Source of the DNA: Robiginitalea myxolifaciens
GTDB lineage: Bacteria > Bacteroidota > Bacteroidia > Flavobacteriales > Flavobacteriaceae
Assembly: GCF_900115205.1 (NCBI RefSeq)
Contig: NZ_FOYQ01000002.1
Coordinates: 1,178,001 to 1,242,000, forward strand
Direction: 5' to 3'
DNA length: 64,000 bases
The notes beneath the pieces were generated by a model. That model was not told the DNA's origin. It saw only the letters and a program-made list of their open reading frames with translations, and did not search any database. Position numbers and translations under genes: made by a program. Below are positions 34,216 to 44,442 of this stretch, piece by piece. Every line of letters starts with the position of its first letter. Positions within the stretch are counted from its first letter, which is position 1.

Positions 34216-34246
34216 CCTGAGGGTGAGCCGGAGCTGCAACCTCAGG
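34216..34246 (-). terminator. Terminator hairpin after carA
   Basis: CCTGAGG (34216-34222) pairs with CCTCAGG (34240-34246) around a 17-nt GC-rich loop. On the minus strand it is followed by GTTTTG. It lies between the carA stop and the eno promoter. Confidence 0.6.
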
Positions 34247-34308
34247 ATTTTCGATTTCGTAACAAAATGGTAAACCCGGGTGGTTTTAGAGCACGAAGTC
34301 TACAGGAG

Positions 34309-35436
34309 TCAGACAACCGCGTCCTTGCCTACCTCGGCATTGATCAGCTCAAAAAACTGATCGAACAAGTATTCCGCATCGTGCGGTCCGGGGCTGGCCT
34401 CCGGGTGATACTGCACCGAGAAGACCGGCTTGTTCTTCATGCGTAAACCGGCTACCGTTCCGTCATTGAGGTGGAGGTGGGTAACTTCGAGGTCTGCATT
34501 CCCCTCAGCTTCCTCGCGATTAACGGCGAACCCGTGGTTCTGGGAGGTTATCTCCCCTTTCCCTGTCACGAGATTTTTTACCGGGTGGTTGATTCCCCGG
34601 TGACCATGGTGCATTTTAAAGGTGCTTACGCCATTGGCCAGGGCAATAACCTGGTGCCCAAGGCAGATACCAAACAGCGGTTTATCGGCAGCAATAATCT
34701 TGCGGGCTGCCGCGATGGCTGCCTCCAGTGGCTGAGGATCCCCTGGGCCATTGGAAATGAAATAGCCGTCAGGGTTCCAGGCTTCCATGGTTTCATAGGA
34801 AGTATCATGTGGAAACACCTGGATATACGCCCCGCGCTTGGCGAGGTTTCTCAATATGTTCTTCTTGATTCCGATATCCAGGGCTGCAATTTTGATCGCC
34901 GCGTCGGGATCCCCTTCGAAATAGGGCTCTTTGGTCGACACGCTGGATGCCAATTCGAGGCCTTCCATATTCGGGACTTCCTTAAGTTCCTTTCTGAGAC
35001 CTTCAAGATCGTTTACACGCGTAGAAATTACCGCATTCATCGCCCCGTTATCCCGAATATAACTCACCAGTGCACGGGTGTCTACATCCGAAATGGCGAA
35101 TAAGTTATTTGCCTCCAGAAATTCTTCCAGGCTGTGATCGGCGTCGGGTCGGCTATAGGTATAGGAGAAATTCTTGACGATTAATCCGGCTATCTTTACC
35201 CCACCGGACTCGTTCTCGGCAATTTTGGTGCCGTAATTCCCAATATGGGCGTTGGTCGCTACCATTAATTGCCCGTAGTAAGAGGGATCCGTAAAGATCT
35301 CCTGATACCCGGTCATTCCGGTATTAAAACAAACTTCGCCGAAGGCGGTTCCTTCCCGGTCCCCGACCGATTTTCCATAAAAAATAGTGCCATCCTCCAG
35401 CAGGATCAGGGCTTTGCGTTTGGATTGATACTTCAT
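34309..35436 (-). CDS. carA: Carbamoyl-phosphate synthase small subunit
   Basis: A 375-aa glutamine amidotransferase subunit that supplies ammonia for carbamoyl phosphate, the precursor of arginine and pyrimidines. It has the N-terminal CPSase small-chain domain (ILLEDGTIFYGKSVG) and a class I GATase domain with FGICLGHQVIALANG (catalytic Cys) and QYHPEASPGPHD (catalytic His and Glu). The large subunit carB is not in the window. It is separated from rplQ by a strong terminator. Confidence 0.95.
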   Translation of the reverse strand: MKYQSKRKALILLEDGTIFYGKSVGDREGTAFGEVCFNTGMTGYQEIFTDPSYYGQLMVATNAHIGNYGTKIAENESGGVKIAGLIVKNFSYTYSRPDADHSLEEFLEANNLFAISDVDTRALVSYIRDNGAMNAVISTRVNDLEGLRKELKEVPNMEGLELASSVSTKEPYFEGDPDAAIKIAALDIGIKKNILRNLAKRGAYIQVFPHDTSYETMEAWNPDGYFISNGPGDPQPLEAAIAAARKIIAADKPLFGICLGHQVIALANGVSTFKMHHGHRGINHPVKNLVTGKGEITSQNHGFAVNREEAEGNADLEVTHLHLNDGTVAGLRMKNKPVFSVQYHPEASPGPHDAEYLFDQFFELINAEVGKDAVV

Positions 35437-35481
35437 TGAATTTCCCAGTTTTTAGTGGATCATTACAAAATAACACAAAAA

Positions 35482-35509
35482 AAAGGATAGCCAACCGTGA
35501 CTATCCTTT
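35482..35509 (-). terminator. Terminator of the ribosomal supercluster after rplQ
   Basis: AAAGGATAG (35482-35490) pairs with CTATCCTTT (35501-35509). On the minus strand it is followed by a run of T (TTTTTTTGTG), a textbook rho-independent terminator. Confidence 0.9.
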
Positions 35510-35539
35510 CCTGTTTAAAACTTTTGAAAACCTTCTGAT

Positions 35540-36076
35540 TTACTCTTCCGAATCATCGGCTTTTGCCTGGCTTTCGTTATCCGTTGCTTTCGCAGCAGTT
35601 GCTACTTCAGCTGCAGGTGCAGCCGCTCCGCCTCCGCCTTTAGAACGTCGGCTTCGTCGCGTGCTTTTCTTCTTAGGCTTGTCTGCGTTGTAAAGCTCGT
35701 TGAAATCTACCAGCTCTATCATCGCCATGTCCGCGTTATCCCCCAGACGGTTCCCCAGCTTAATGATGCGGGTATATCCACCTGGACGATCGCCTACTTT
35801 TTCGGCAACCGTTCCGAACAATTCGGATACCGCATATTTATTGCGGAGATTACTGAAAACGATTCGGCGGTTGTGGGTGCCTTTCTCAGCACTCTGGTTG
35901 TTCTCTGCCTTAGACTTAGTGATCAGCGGCTCGATGAACTGCTTGAGCGCCTTGGCCTTGGCAACCGTAGTGTTGATTCGCTTGTGCTCGATCAGGGAAC
36001 AGGCCATGTTAGCGAGCATCGCCTTACGGTGCGCTGTTTTCCTTCCGAGGTTATTGATTTTATTTCCGTGTCTCAT
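35540..36076 (-). CDS. rplQ: 50S ribosomal protein L17 (bL17) with long C-terminal tail
   Basis: A 178-aa L17 of the large subunit, near the exit tunnel. The N-terminal ~125 residues are the standard fold ([21 protein letters not shown]). The tail beyond goes from basic [16 protein letters not shown] through Ala-rich [13 protein letters not shown] to acidic [11 protein letters not shown]. Such tails are common in Bacteroidota L17. It is the last gene of the alpha operon, before a strong terminator. Confidence 0.96.
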   Translation of the reverse strand: MRHGNKINNLGRKTAHRKAMLANMACSLIEHKRINTTVAKAKALKQFIEPLITKSKAENNQSAEKGTHNRRIVFSNLRNKYAVSELFGTVAEKVGDRPGGYTRIIKLGNRLGDNADMAMIELVDFNELYNADKPKKKSTRRSRRSKGGGGAAAPAAEVATAAKATDNESQAKADDSEE

Positions 36077-36147
36077 TGTACTATTCGTTTTAAGCAGAGG
36101 GATTCAAAGCTATCCGGTCAGTGACCCGATGCTTTCCCTTAGCGTGC

Positions 36148-37140
36148 TTAATCCTTATCCAGTTTGTATTTTGAAAGGTCCATCCCAAAGTTCAGGCCCT
36201 TATTGATCACCAGTTCTTCCAGCTCAGTAAGGGATTTTTTTCCGAAGTTCCGGAACTTCATCAGGTCATTCTTATTGAAGGAAACCAAGTCTCCGAGGGT
36301 GTCGACCTCAGCAGCTTTAAGACAGTTCAGGGCGCGTACGGACAAATCCATATCGACCAGTTTGGTCTTAAGCAGCTGACGCATGTGCAGGGACTCCTCA
36401 TCATAGGTTTCTGTCTGCGCGATTTCGTCGGCTTCCAGCGTAATACGCTCATCGGAGAAGAGCATGAAATGATGAATAAGCACCTTGGCAGCCTCAGTCA
36501 GGGCATCCTTAGGATGAATGGATCCGTCGGTCGCGATTTCGAAAACAAGTTTTTCGTAATCGGTCTTCTGCTCTACCCGGTAGTTCTCAATGCTGTATTT
36601 CACATTGCGCACTGGGGTGAAGATGGAATCAACCGCGATGCTACCCAGGGGAGCATTGGATTTCTTGTTTTCCTCGGCAGGTACGTATCCACGTCCTTTT
36701 TCAATAATGATTTCCATATTCAAGCTCACCTTGGGATCCATGTTGCAGATCACCAGATCAGGATTCAATACCTGGAATCCGGAGATGAATTTCTGGAAGT
36801 CTCCAGCAGTAAGCTGGTCCTTTCCACTTACGGAAATGGTAACAGTTTCTTCGTTAACATCGTCGATCTGACGCTTGAAACGAATCTGTTTCAGGTTCAG
36901 GATAATCTCGGTCACATCCTCAACAACACCTTCGATGACCGAAAACTCATGTTCTACCTTATCGATGCGAACGGCAGTGATTGCAAACCCCTCGAGAGAG
37001 GCCAGCAATACCCGGCGCAGCGCGTTCCCGACAGTAAGACCATAACCGGGCTCAAGGGGGCGGAATTCGAATTTCCCCTCGAAATCGGTCGAGTCTATCA
37101 TGATTACTTTATCGGGCTTCTGAAAATTAAATAATGCCAT
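36148..37140 (-). CDS. rpoA: RNA polymerase alpha subunit
   Basis: A 330-aa subunit. The N-terminal dimerisation domain ([23 protein letters not shown]) is followed by a linker and a C-terminal domain with the helix-hairpin-helix region [13 protein letters not shown] and [14 protein letters not shown] that contacts DNA and regulators. Length and order are standard. It lies between rpsD and rplQ. Confidence 0.97.
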   Translation of the reverse strand: MALFNFQKPDKVIMIDSTDFEGKFEFRPLEPGYGLTVGNALRRVLLASLEGFAITAVRIDKVEHEFSVIEGVVEDVTEIILNLKQIRFKRQIDDVNEETVTISVSGKDQLTAGDFQKFISGFQVLNPDLVICNMDPKVSLNMEIIIEKGRGYVPAEENKKSNAPLGSIAVDSIFTPVRNVKYSIENYRVEQKTDYEKLVFEIATDGSIHPKDALTEAAKVLIHHFMLFSDERITLEADEIAQTETYDEESLHMRQLLKTKLVDMDLSVRALNCLKAAEVDTLGDLVSFNKNDLMKFRNFGKKSLTELEELVINKGLNFGMDLSKYKLDKD

Positions 37141-37161
37141 AATCGGATCTCTGTGTTGTTT

Positions 37162-37767
37162 TTATTTGGAGTATAACTCGACGATCAGTTGTTCCTTGAT
37201 ATTCTCAGGAATCTGCAAACGCTCTGGGATAGAGACAAAAGTCCCTTCTTTCTTCTCAGAGTTCCAGCTAATCCATTCGTAAACATTACTATGGGCAGCG
37301 AGGGAATCTCCGATTGCCTGCAGGGATTTTGACTTCTCGCGAACGCCAACAACGTCCCCGGCTTTCAGGCTGTAGGAAGGAATATTAACGAGCTCTCCGT
37401 TTACTGTGATATGACGGTGGCCTACCAACTGACGGGCAGCACGACGCGAGGGAGCAATCCCCATGCGATATACGACATTGTCCAATCGGGATTCGCAGAG
37501 TTGCAACAGTACTTCACCTGTTACGCCTTTGCTTCGGTTGGCACGGTCAAAAAGGTTGCGGAATTGACGCTCCAGAATACCATAGGTATACTTGGCCTTC
37601 TGTTTTTCCATCAACTGGATAGCGTATTCTGATTTCTTACCCCGGCGACGGTTGTTTCCGTGCTGCCCGGGAGGGTAATTCTTTTTCTCGAAGGCCTTAT
37701 CGTCTCCGAAGATCGCCTCGCCGAATTTACGGGCGATTTTACTCTTAGGTCCTGTGTATCTTGCCAT
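37162..37767 (-). CDS. rpsD: 30S ribosomal protein S4 (uS4)
   Basis: A 201-aa S4, a primary 16S rRNA binder, with the C-terminal S4 RNA-binding domain ([33 protein letters not shown]). There are no zinc-binding cysteines at the N-terminus. It is separated from rpsK by 83 bp, the widest internal gap in this part of the cluster. Confidence 0.97.
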   Translation of the reverse strand: MARYTGPKSKIARKFGEAIFGDDKAFEKKNYPPGQHGNNRRRGKKSEYAIQLMEKQKAKYTYGILERQFRNLFDRANRSKGVTGEVLLQLCESRLDNVVYRMGIAPSRRAARQLVGHRHITVNGELVNIPSYSLKAGDVVGVREKSKSLQAIGDSLAAHSNVYEWISWNSEKKEGTFVSIPERLQIPENIKEQLIVELYSK

Positions 37768-37850
37768 TTTCTGATATTAAAAGGAGTGTGGTTATGAATT
37801 AAGGCTTATCCTTCGATAACCGCCGATCACCCCCGGTTGAAAAAATATAA

Positions 37851-38258
37851 TTAGACGCGTCTGCGTTTCGGAGGACGACATCCGTTGTGCGGTAGTGGAG
37901 TTACATCGATGATCTCGGTAACTTCAATCCCGTTGTTGTGGATAGTACGGATAGCAGACTCGCGTCCGTTCCCCGGTCCCTTCACGTAGACTTTAACTTT
38001 GCGCAATCCTGCCTCATGTGCAGTTTTAACGCATTCCTCGGCAGCTACCTGAGCAGCATAAGGAGTATTTTTCTTTGATCCTCTGAAGCCCATCTTTCCA
38101 GCAGAAGCCCAGCTGATCACATCGCCCTTCTTGTTGGTCAGGGAAATAATGATGTTGTTGAAAGAGGCAGTGATGTGCGCCTCCCCGGTGGATTCCACCA
38201 CAACTTTCCGCTTACGGGTAGCTTTTGAAGCTTTACCTTTTGAACCTGTCTTTGCCAT
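37851..38258 (-). CDS. rpsK: 30S ribosomal protein S11 (uS11)
   Basis: A 135-aa S11 of the 30S platform. The basic N-terminal arm ([12 protein letters not shown]) leads into [34 protein letters not shown], and the C-terminus is [18 protein letters not shown]. It starts 15 bp after rpsM. Confidence 0.97.
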   Translation of the reverse strand: MAKTGSKGKASKATRKRKVVVESTGEAHITASFNNIIISLTNKKGDVISWASAGKMGFRGSKKNTPYAAQVAAEECVKTAHEAGLRKVKVYVKGPGNGRESAIRTIHNNGIEVTEIIDVTPLPHNGCRPPKRRRV

Positions 38259-38273
38259 AATTGCTATCGCTTA

Positions 38274-38648
38274 TTATTTGGTGGCCTTCTTCTTGTTGGC
38301 TACAGTTTTACGCTTTCCTTTACGGGTACGGGAGTTATTCTTGGTACGCTGACCACGAAGCGGAAGCCCGCTACGGTGGCGAATACCACGGTAACAACCG
38401 ATATCCATCAATCGCTTGATGTTGAGCTGAGTTTCTGAGCGCAATTCACCTTCAATGGTGAATCCGGAAACCGCGTCACGAATACGTCCGATCTCGTCAT
38501 CAGACCAGTCCGAAACTTTGGTGTCCTGGCTAACCTCAGCCTTCTCAAGGATCTCCTGAGCCCGGCTTTTCCCGATCCCATAGATATAGGTCAGGGCAAT
38601 AACGCCTCTTTTTTGTTTGGGGATGTCTACCCCTGCGATTCTAGCCAT
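38274..38648 (-). CDS. rpsM: 30S ribosomal protein S13 (uS13)
   Basis: A 124-aa S13 of the 30S head. It begins [19 protein letters not shown], with [15 protein letters not shown] and the tRNA-proximal [22 protein letters not shown]. The start follows the rpmJ stop by 2 bp. Confidence 0.97.
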   Translation of the reverse strand: MARIAGVDIPKQKRGVIALTYIYGIGKSRAQEILEKAEVSQDTKVSDWSDDEIGRIRDAVSGFTIEGELRSETQLNIKRLMDIGCYRGIRHRSGLPLRGQRTKNNSRTRKGKRKTVANKKKATK

Positions 38649-38650
38649 AA

Positions 38651-38767
38651 TTACCCTTGTCTTTGTTTAAATCTAGGATTCTTCTTGTTGATCACGTACA
38701 GTCTGCCTTTCCGACGTACAATCTTGCAGTCTGCACTTCTCTTTTTTATGGATGCTCTAACTTTCAT
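38651..38767 (-). CDS. rpmJ: 50S ribosomal protein L36 (bL36), zinc-free type
   Basis: A 38-aa protein read from ATG 38767-38765 to TAA 38653-38651. The sequence starts [20 protein letters not shown] and ends [10 protein letters not shown]. In zinc-binding L36 the ligands are three Cys and one His. Here only Cys14 remains: the other positions are Ser11, Asn27 and a Phe in place of His. This is the zinc-independent form. It lies between infA and rpsM. Confidence 0.93.
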   Translation of the reverse strand: MKVRASIKKRSADCKIVRRKGRLYVINKKNPRFKQRQG

Positions 38768-38783
38768 CTTGACTTACGTTGTC

Positions 38784-38999
38784 TTAGTATCTGTAGGTGA
38801 TTCTCGCCTTGGTCAAATCGTATGGGCTCATCTCGAGCTTTACCTTATCCCCGGGAAGGAGCTTGATGTAATGCATACGCATCTTCCCTGAAATATGGGC
38901 CGTTACCACGTGACCGTTTTCCAATTCCACACGAAACATGGCGTTGGAAAGCGCTTCGCTAATGGTCCCGTCCTGCTCAATAGGTGCTTGCTTGGCCAT
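38784..38999 (-). CDS. infA: Translation initiation factor IF-1
   Basis: A 71-aa OB-fold protein that binds the 30S A-site during initiation. It reads [17 protein letters not shown] at the start, with [24 protein letters not shown]. It follows secY by 3 bp. adk and map, found here in many bacteria, are absent. Confidence 0.97.
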   Translation of the reverse strand: MAKQAPIEQDGTISEALSNAMFRVELENGHVVTAHISGKMRMHYIKLLPGDKVKLEMSPYDLTKARITYRY

Positions 39000-39002
39000 G
39001 GC

Positions 39003-40343
39003 TTATGCTACTTTTCTGTTTTTTCCTGACTTCATCAAACCGTCGTAATGGCGGTTGAGGAGATAGGAGTTTACTTGCTGTACTGTGTCGATGGCAACCC
39101 CAACCATAATAAGCAGGGAAGTTCCACCGTAAAACAGGGCCCAGTTTGCCTGGATATCCATGAGCTTCACAACAATTGCTGGGAAGACCGCCAGGATGGC
39201 CAGGAAAATAGATCCTGGGAATGTAATCAGCGACATTACCTTATCCAGGAAATCCGCCGTGTCCTTTCCGGGTCGAATCCCCGGAATAAATCCGCCGCTG
39301 CGTTTCAGGTCATCCGCCATCTTATTCGTAGGCACGGTAATCGCCGTGTAGAAATAAGTGAAGATGATAATCAGCAGGCCGAATAATATGTTGTAGGCCA
39401 ATCCAAAGATGTCGGAAAACTGCACCTCCATCCATTGACCTATGGCTGTATCATTAAAAGAGCTACCTATCAGGCCAGGCGCAAACATAATCGCCTGAGC
39501 AAAGATGATCGGCATTACCCCGGAAGCGTTCAACTTCAAAGGGATGTATTGCCGGGAGCCCATAATATTCTTTTCGTATCCTCCGGAAGCGGTACGACGC
39601 GCGTACTGTACCGGTACCCGGCGCATGGCCATAACCAACAGCACACTGGCCAAGATTACAACGAACCACAGGATTACCTCAACCAGGATCAGCATGGGTC
39701 CTCCATTCCCGTTCAGACGGGACGCCGATTCCTGCAGGAATGCCTGAGGCAGGGTAGCGATAATACCGATCATAATCAGGAGGGAAATACCATTTCCAAT
39801 TCCCTTGTCGGTAATCTTCTCTCCAAGCCACATGGCAAATACACATCCGGTTACCAGGATAATTACCGAAGGCACCATAAAACTCAACCCTTTCCCTAAG
39901 AGGAAGGCCGAATCCGGCACTCCCAGAGCCCCGAGGCTCAGGAGGTAGGTCGGTGCCTGGATAATACAAATGGCAATGGTGAGCCAACGCGTAATCTGGT
40001 TCTTGGTTTTACGCCCACTCTCGCCTTCCTTGTCCAGTTTCTGCAGGTAGGGAATCGCAATTCCCATTAGCTGAACTACAATGGATGCCGAGATATAAGG
40101 CATGATCCCAAGAGCAAAGACGGAGGCATTAGCAAATGCACCGCCAGTAAATGCGTTCAGAATCCCCAAAATCCCCTGCTCGGTATTGCTGGACAATTCC
40201 GCGAGCTGGGTGGTATCGATACCCGGAAGTACCACTTGGGCACCAAAGCGGTACACCAACAGCAAGCCCAGGGTAATAAGGATTCTGGATCGCAATTCTT
40301 CGATCTTCCAGATATTCGTTATGATCTCGATAAACTTCTTCAT
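39003..40343 (-). CDS. secY: Protein translocase subunit SecY
   Basis: A 446-aa channel subunit of the SecYEG translocon with ten predicted membrane helices. Recognisable parts are YRFGAQVVLPGID near TM1, the plug area GALGVPD, RRVPVQYARR in the cytoplasmic loop, and the C-terminal SYLLNRHYDGLMKSGK. It lies in the spc operon between rplO and infA. Confidence 0.97.
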   Translation of the reverse strand: MKKFIEIITNIWKIEELRSRILITLGLLLVYRFGAQVVLPGIDTTQLAELSSNTEQGILGILNAFTGGAFANASVFALGIMPYISASIVVQLMGIAIPYLQKLDKEGESGRKTKNQITRWLTIAICIIQAPTYLLSLGALGVPDSAFLLGKGLSFMVPSVIILVTGCVFAMWLGEKITDKGIGNGISLLIMIGIIATLPQAFLQESASRLNGNGGPMLILVEVILWFVVILASVLLVMAMRRVPVQYARRTASGGYEKNIMGSRQYIPLKLNASGVMPIIFAQAIMFAPGLIGSSFNDTAIGQWMEVQFSDIFGLAYNILFGLLIIIFTYFYTAITVPTNKMADDLKRSGGFIPGIRPGKDTADFLDKVMSLITFPGSIFLAILAVFPAIVVKLMDIQANWALFYGGTSLLIMVGVAIDTVQQVNSYLLNRHYDGLMKSGKNRKVA

Positions 40344-40354
40344 ACCGGGTGCGC

Positions 40355-40807
40355 TTATAAACTTACGGCTTCGCCACCTGCAGCTTCAATGGCCGCTTTG
40401 GCACTGGCAGTAAATTTATGAGCCGTGATTTTCAGGGGAGCTTTCAATTCGCCCCGTCCCAGAATTTTTACCAAATCGTTTTTACCGGCCAGGCGTAGTG
40501 CGATGAGTTCCTCCAGAGAAACTTCTTTCTTTACCGCTCCACTATCGACCAGTCCTTGCAAGGTATCGAGGTTAATTCCCCGGTACTCCTTACGGTTGAT
40601 ATTGTTGAATCCGAATTTAGGTACCCGGCGCTGCAGGGGCATCTGACCTCCTTCGAAGCCGATCTTCTTGGAATATCCGGAACGCGACTTGGCCCCTTTG
40701 TGACCACGGGTCGCTGTACCACCTTTCCCGGAACCCTGTCCGCGGCCTACGGTTTTACCCGCCTTGTGTACCGATCCTTTCGCAGGTTTTAAATTCCCTA
40801 AATCCAT
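40355..40807 (-). CDS. rplO: 50S ribosomal protein L15 (uL15)
   Basis: A 150-aa L15. The Gly-rich, basic N-terminal extension (KTVGRGQGSGKGGTATRGHKG) threads into 23S rRNA, and the globular C-terminal domain ends in FTASAKAAIEAAGG. It follows rpmD and precedes secY by 11 bp. Confidence 0.97.
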   Translation of the reverse strand: MDLGNLKPAKGSVHKAGKTVGRGQGSGKGGTATRGHKGAKSRSGYSKKIGFEGGQMPLQRRVPKFGFNNINRKEYRGINLDTLQGLVDSGAVKKEVSLEELIALRLAGKNDLVKILGRGELKAPLKITAHKFTASAKAAIEAAGGEAVSL

Positions 40808-40843
40808 GCTTTGTTCTTTTTATAGTTCCTTCTCGGAACGATT

Positions 40844-41020
40844 TTAGGCTTCTACTGAAACCAGGTGTTTTACTTTTTCAATCATCCCCAGGATGCTCGG
40901 GCTGTCTTCGTGCACAACTTCCTGGCCGATTCCGCGCAATCCCAGCGCCTCAAGAGTCTTCTTCTGATTCCCAGGTCGTTTGATACTGCTGCGTACTTGC
41001 TTTACTTTAATTTTTGCCAT
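40844..41020 (-). CDS. rpmD: 50S ribosomal protein L30 (uL30)
   Basis: A 58-aa L30 from ATG 41020-41018 to TAA 40846-40844. It begins MAKIKVKQVRSSIKRPGNQK, then TLEALGLRGIGQ, and ends KVKHLVSVEA. It is in its conserved place between rpsE and rplO. Confidence 0.95.
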   Translation of the reverse strand: MAKIKVKQVRSSIKRPGNQKKTLEALGLRGIGQEVVHEDSPSILGMIEKVKHLVSVEA

Positions 41021-41031
41021 GGCGCTATCGC

Positions 41032-41556
41032 TTATCCGTTATAAACTTTATCCAGAGAAATACCGCGTTGCTTGGCAACCGTACGGGCATCCCGAAGTTG
41101 CAGCAGGGCATCAAATGTGGCCTTAACCACGTTATGCGGGTTGGAAGATCCCTGAGATTTGGACAGTACGTCCTGTACTCCAACAGCTTCCAATACGGCG
41201 CGTACAGCTCCACCGGCAATAACCCCGGTACCGTGGGAAGCAGGCTGGATATAAACGCGTGCTCCGCCAAACTTTCCTTTTTGTTCGTGTGGAAGTGTTC
41301 CCTTGTTCAGGGGGATACGAACCAGGTTTTTCTTGGCGTCTTCAACAGCCTTGGCAATGGCAGTGGCAACTTCCTTGGATTTTCCAAGACCGTGACCAAC
41401 CACACCATTCTCATCTCCTACCACAACAATGGCAGAAAATCCGAAGGCACGACCCCCTTTTGTTACCTTGGTAACGCGTTGTACCCCGACCAGACGATCT
41501 TTGAGTTCCAGACCACCGGGCTTAACCGTTTCCACATTTTTGTATTTCCCGTACAT
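41032..41556 (-). CDS. rpsE: 30S ribosomal protein S5 (uS5)
   Basis: A 174-aa S5, important for accuracy and mRNA entry. The double-stranded RNA-binding-like domain starts [21 protein letters not shown], and [20 protein letters not shown]-type sequence follows. The C-terminal domain includes [19 protein letters not shown]. Confidence 0.97.
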   Translation of the reverse strand: MYGKYKNVETVKPGGLELKDRLVGVQRVTKVTKGGRAFGFSAIVVVGDENGVVGHGLGKSKEVATAIAKAVEDAKKNLVRIPLNKGTLPHEQKGKFGGARVYIQPASHGTGVIAGGAVRAVLEAVGVQDVLSKSQGSSNPHNVVKATFDALLQLRDARTVAKQRGISLDKVYNG

Positions 41557-41564
41557 AACTTCGA

Positions 41565-41921
41565 TTAAAATTTTAAACCGCCTTCGCGGGCTCCTTCGGC
41601 CAACGACTTAACTCTTCCGTGATACTGATATCCTCCGCGATCAAAAGCCACAGTTTCCACTCCGGCTTTGATTGCTTTTTCCGCCAGTGCTTTTCCAACT
41701 GCGGTAGCAATTTCTGATTTGGTTCCTTTTGCCTTGCTCAGGTCTTTATCCCTGGAAGAAGCGGCAACAAGCGTTTTCCCGGTGGTATCGTCGATAACCT
41801 GGGCATAAATTTCCTTGTTGCTTCTGAAAACCGACAGTCGCGGACGCTCAGCCGTTCCGAAAGATACCTTGCGGATACGTCTTCTGATGCGATTTCTACG
41901 TTCAGACTTAGTTAGTCCCAT
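41565..41921 (-). CDS. rplR: 50S ribosomal protein L18 (uL18)
   Basis: A 118-aa 5S rRNA-binding protein. The basic N-terminus [13 protein letters not shown] is followed by [20 protein letters not shown] and the C-terminal [20 protein letters not shown]. Confidence 0.97.
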   Translation of the reverse strand: MGLTKSERRNRIRRRIRKVSFGTAERPRLSVFRSNKEIYAQVIDDTTGKTLVAASSRDKDLSKAKGTKSEIATAVGKALAEKAIKAGVETVAFDRGGYQYHGRVKSLAEGAREGGLKF

Positions 41922-41931
41922 AATTCCTTTC

Positions 41932-42474
41932 TTAAGCTGATTTACCTGCTTTTCTTCTGAGCTGCTCGCCCTTGAACTTAATTCCTTTACCCTTGTAAGG
42001 TTCTGGCTTGCGGAAGGAGCGGATTTTGGCCGCTATCTGCCCTACCAGTTGTTTGTCGTGGGAAGTAAGCTTAATGGTGGGGTTCTTTCCTTTTTCGGAA
42101 GTTGTTTCCACCTTTACCTCTGGGGCCAGGTCCATCACTATGTTGTGGGAGAATCCCAGTGCAAGATCCAGTTTTTGACCCTGGTTGCTGGCGCGGTATC
42201 CTACCCCGACCAATTCGAGCTCTTTGGTCCATCCCTTGGTTACCCCCTCGATCATGTTGTTGATCAGGGCGCGGTACAGACCGTGCTTAGCCCGGTGGTC
42301 TTTGGAATCAGAATCGCGGCTAACCACCACTTCTCCATCGGCAATATCGATCGTTACTCCGGAAAATTCCTGGGTCAGTTCCCCGAGCTTTCCTTTAACC
42401 GTAACGACGTTCCCGCTAACTTCTATTGAAGCTCCTTCGGGGATTGCTATTGGGTTATTTCCTATTCGTGACAT
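41932..42474 (-). CDS. rplF: 50S ribosomal protein L6 (uL6)
   Basis: A 180-aa L6 built of two similar domains near the factor-binding site. It begins [19 protein letters not shown], and the C-terminus reads [19 protein letters not shown] with a basic end. It is standard in length. Confidence 0.97.
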   Translation of the reverse strand: MSRIGNNPIAIPEGASIEVSGNVVTVKGKLGELTQEFSGVTIDIADGEVVVSRDSDSKDHRAKHGLYRALINNMIEGVTKGWTKELELVGVGYRASNQGQKLDLALGFSHNIVMDLAPEVKVETTSEKGKNPTIKLTSHDKQLVGQIAAKIRSFRKPEPYKGKGIKFKGEQLRRKAGKSA

Positions 42475-42499
42475 GCTTGTCGGTTTCTTTATTCGTTCA

Positions 42500-42898
42500 T
42501 TAATAGACGTAGCAAAGCACTTCTCCGCCTACGTTTTCTGTTTGAGCCTGCTTTCCGGTCATTACCCCATGAGAGGTAGACACGATTGCAATCCCCAGGC
42601 CATTCAGTACCCGTGGGAGGCTATCTTTACCGGAGTACTTACGCAAACCGGGCTTACTAACACGCTCGATTTTGCGGATTACCGGCTCTTTAGTGACCTT
42701 GTCGTATTTCAGGGCGATTTTGATGGTTCCCTGCGGTCCCTGCTCCTCAAACTTGTAGCTGAGGATGTACCCCTGATCAAACAGGATTTTGGTGATCTCG
42801 CGCTTCAGGTTAGAAGCGGGGATCTCTACCACGCGGTGTCCGGCACGGCTTGCGTTGCGGACGCGGGTTAAATAATCTGCAATTGGATCTGTAAACAT
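42500..42898 (-). CDS. rpsH: 30S ribosomal protein S8 (uS8)
   Basis: A 132-aa S8, a primary 16S rRNA binder and in many bacteria the translational regulator of the spc operon. It starts MFTDPIADYLTRVRNASRAG and has GLGIAIVSTSHGVMTGKQA, the C-terminal RNA-contact region. Confidence 0.97.
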   Translation of the reverse strand: MFTDPIADYLTRVRNASRAGHRVVEIPASNLKREITKILFDQGYILSYKFEEQGPQGTIKIALKYDKVTKEPVIRKIERVSKPGLRKYSGKDSLPRVLNGLGIAIVSTSHGVMTGKQAQTENVGGEVLCYVY

Positions 42899-42920
42899 TG
42901 CTCTTCCTGTATTAATTCGG

Positions 42921-43190
42921 TTACCAACTCGCTTTTTTGACTCCTGGGATCAGACCCTGGTTAGCCATTTCGCGGAACATTACCCTTGAGATTCCGAAGG
43001 TTCTCATATACCCTTTAGGACGACCAGTAAGTTTGCAACGATTGTGCATGCGTACTGGTGAGGCATTCTTAGGCAGCTTTTGCAGCGCCTCATAATCGCC
43101 AGCTTCTTTAAGAGCTTTGCGCTTCTCGGCATATTTAGCTACCATTTTTGCCCTTTTCCGCTCACGGGCTTTCATTGATTCTTTGGCCAT
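42921..43190 (-). CDS. rpsN: 30S ribosomal protein S14 (uS14), long zinc-free type
   Basis: An 89-aa S14 that has no C-x-x-C zinc motifs; only one Cys is present in the [19 protein letters not shown] region. This is the long, zinc-independent class. Its start lies 2 bp after the rplE stop. Confidence 0.96.
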   Translation of the reverse strand: MAKESMKARERKRAKMVAKYAEKRKALKEAGDYEALQKLPKNASPVRMHNRCKLTGRPKGYMRTFGISRVMFREMANQGLIPGVKKASW

Positions 43191-43192
43191 TC

Positions 43193-43744
43193 TTAATTCT
43201 TTTTAAAGGGTAATCCCAATTCGCTTAACAATGACTTCGCCTCCTGATCGGTTTCGGCGGAAGTCACAAATGTGATGTCCATTCCGTTGATGCGATTGAT
43301 ACGATCAATGTTGATCTCCGGAAAAATGATCTGTTCGGTTACGCCGAGGTTGTAATTCCCGCGACCGTCAAAACCGGTGGCGCGAATCCCCTGGAAATCG
43401 CGAACTCGTGGCAAAGCACTGGTTACCAGGCGATCCAGGAATTCATACATCCGCTCCCCGCGCAGCGTAACTTTGGCGCCGATAGGCATTCCTTTACGCA
43501 GCTTAAAGGTGGAAACGTCTTTCTTGGAAACCGTGGCTACCGCCTTCTGGCCAGCGATCATGGTCAGCTCGTCTACGGCATGCTCAATGAGCTTCTTATC
43601 CGCAACGGCCGCTCCAACACCGCGACTCAAAACGATTTTCTTCAGTTTGGGAACCTGCATGACATTGTCATAGCCGAATTCCTCACGCAGGGCCGCTACC
43701 ACGCGGTCCTTGTATTCTTTCTTTAATCTCGGTTCGTAAGCCAT
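43193..43744 (-). CDS. rplE: 50S ribosomal protein L5 (uL5)
   Basis: A 183-aa 5S rRNA-binding protein. It includes [17 protein letters not shown] and [13 protein letters not shown]-type sequence, and [11 protein letters not shown] and [11 protein letters not shown]-like segments. It follows rplX by 2 bp. Confidence 0.97.
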   Translation of the reverse strand: MAYEPRLKKEYKDRVVAALREEFGYDNVMQVPKLKKIVLSRGVGAAVADKKLIEHAVDELTMIAGQKAVATVSKKDVSTFKLRKGMPIGAKVTLRGERMYEFLDRLVTSALPRVRDFQGIRATGFDGRGNYNLGVTEQIIFPEINIDRINRINGMDITFVTSAETDQEAKSLLSELGLPFKKN

Positions 43745-43746
43745 AA

Positions 43747-44064
43747 CTATACTACTTCGTTGGATTTCTTTGCAATCCTTACTTTTTTACCTTCGCGCAT
43801 TTCGTAACCGACACGGGTAGCCTCTCCCGACTTAGGATCGATAAGGCTCAGGTTGGAAATATGAATAGGAGCTTCCTTTTCAATAATCCCCCCTTGTGGG
43901 TTTTTAGCGCTTGGTTTCTCGTGCTTGGAAACGGTATTCACCCCTTCCACAATCGCTTTGTTCTTATCTCGGAAGATGCGAACTACCTTGCCTTCGCTGC
44001 CTTTGTGGTCTCCAGCAATTACGCGAACGGTGTCTCCGGATTTGATCTTGATTTTCATGGTCAT
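43747..44064 (-). CDS. rplX: 50S ribosomal protein L24 (uL24)
   Basis: A 105-aa KOW-domain assembly initiator of the large subunit. The KOW motif is [20 protein letters not shown]. Two ATGs are possible, at 44064 and 44058; the second gives MKIKIKSGD, the common form. It lies 7 bp after rplN. Confidence 0.96.
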   Translation of the reverse strand: MTMKIKIKSGDTVRVIAGDHKGSEGKVVRIFRDKNKAIVEGVNTVSKHEKPSAKNPQGGIIEKEAPIHISNLSLIDPKSGEATRVGYEMREGKKVRIAKKSNEVV

Positions 44065-44071
44065 GATATCT

Positions 44072-44440
44072 TTAGAGTACCTCGGGAGCCAAGGAAACGA
44101 TTTTCATAAATTGTTTGTCCCGTAATTCCCGGGCCACTGGTCCGAATACGCGGGTCCCGCGCATTTCACCTTGTGGGTTGAGGAGTACACAGGCGTTGTC
44201 GTCAAAACGGATATAAGATCCATCGGGACGGCGAACCTCCTTGGTCGTGCGCACTACTACAGCAGTAGAAACAACTCCCTTCTTAACGGTTCCGTTGGGG
44301 GTAGCTTCCTTAACGGTTACTACGATCTTGTCGCCCAAAGAAGCATAACGCCTTTTGGTTCCTCCCAACACGCGGATCGTAAGGACTTCCTTAGCCCCTG
44401 TATTGTCCGCAACTTTGAGTCTGGATTCTTGCTGTAACAT
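44072..44440 (-). CDS. rplN: 50S ribosomal protein L14 (uL14)
   Basis: A 122-aa L14. It begins [20 protein letters not shown], has [19 protein letters not shown], and ends in the usual [10 protein letters not shown]. It lies 2 bp after rpsQ. Confidence 0.97.
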   Translation of the reverse strand: MLQQESRLKVADNTGAKEVLTIRVLGGTKRRYASLGDKIVVTVKEATPNGTVKKGVVSTAVVVRTTKEVRRPDGSYIRFDDNACVLLNPQGEMRGTRVFGPVARELRDKQFMKIVSLAPEVL

Positions 44441-44442
44441 AA

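Noticed and set aside
36385-37134. 249-codon frame antisense to rpoA
   Set aside because: It is fully contained in the well-supported rpoA gene and no protein features are visible.
38784-39003. Missing adk and map between secY and infA as evidence of deletion
   Set aside because: Flavobacteria commonly carry secY-infA-rpmJ without these genes, so it is the normal state rather than a loss.
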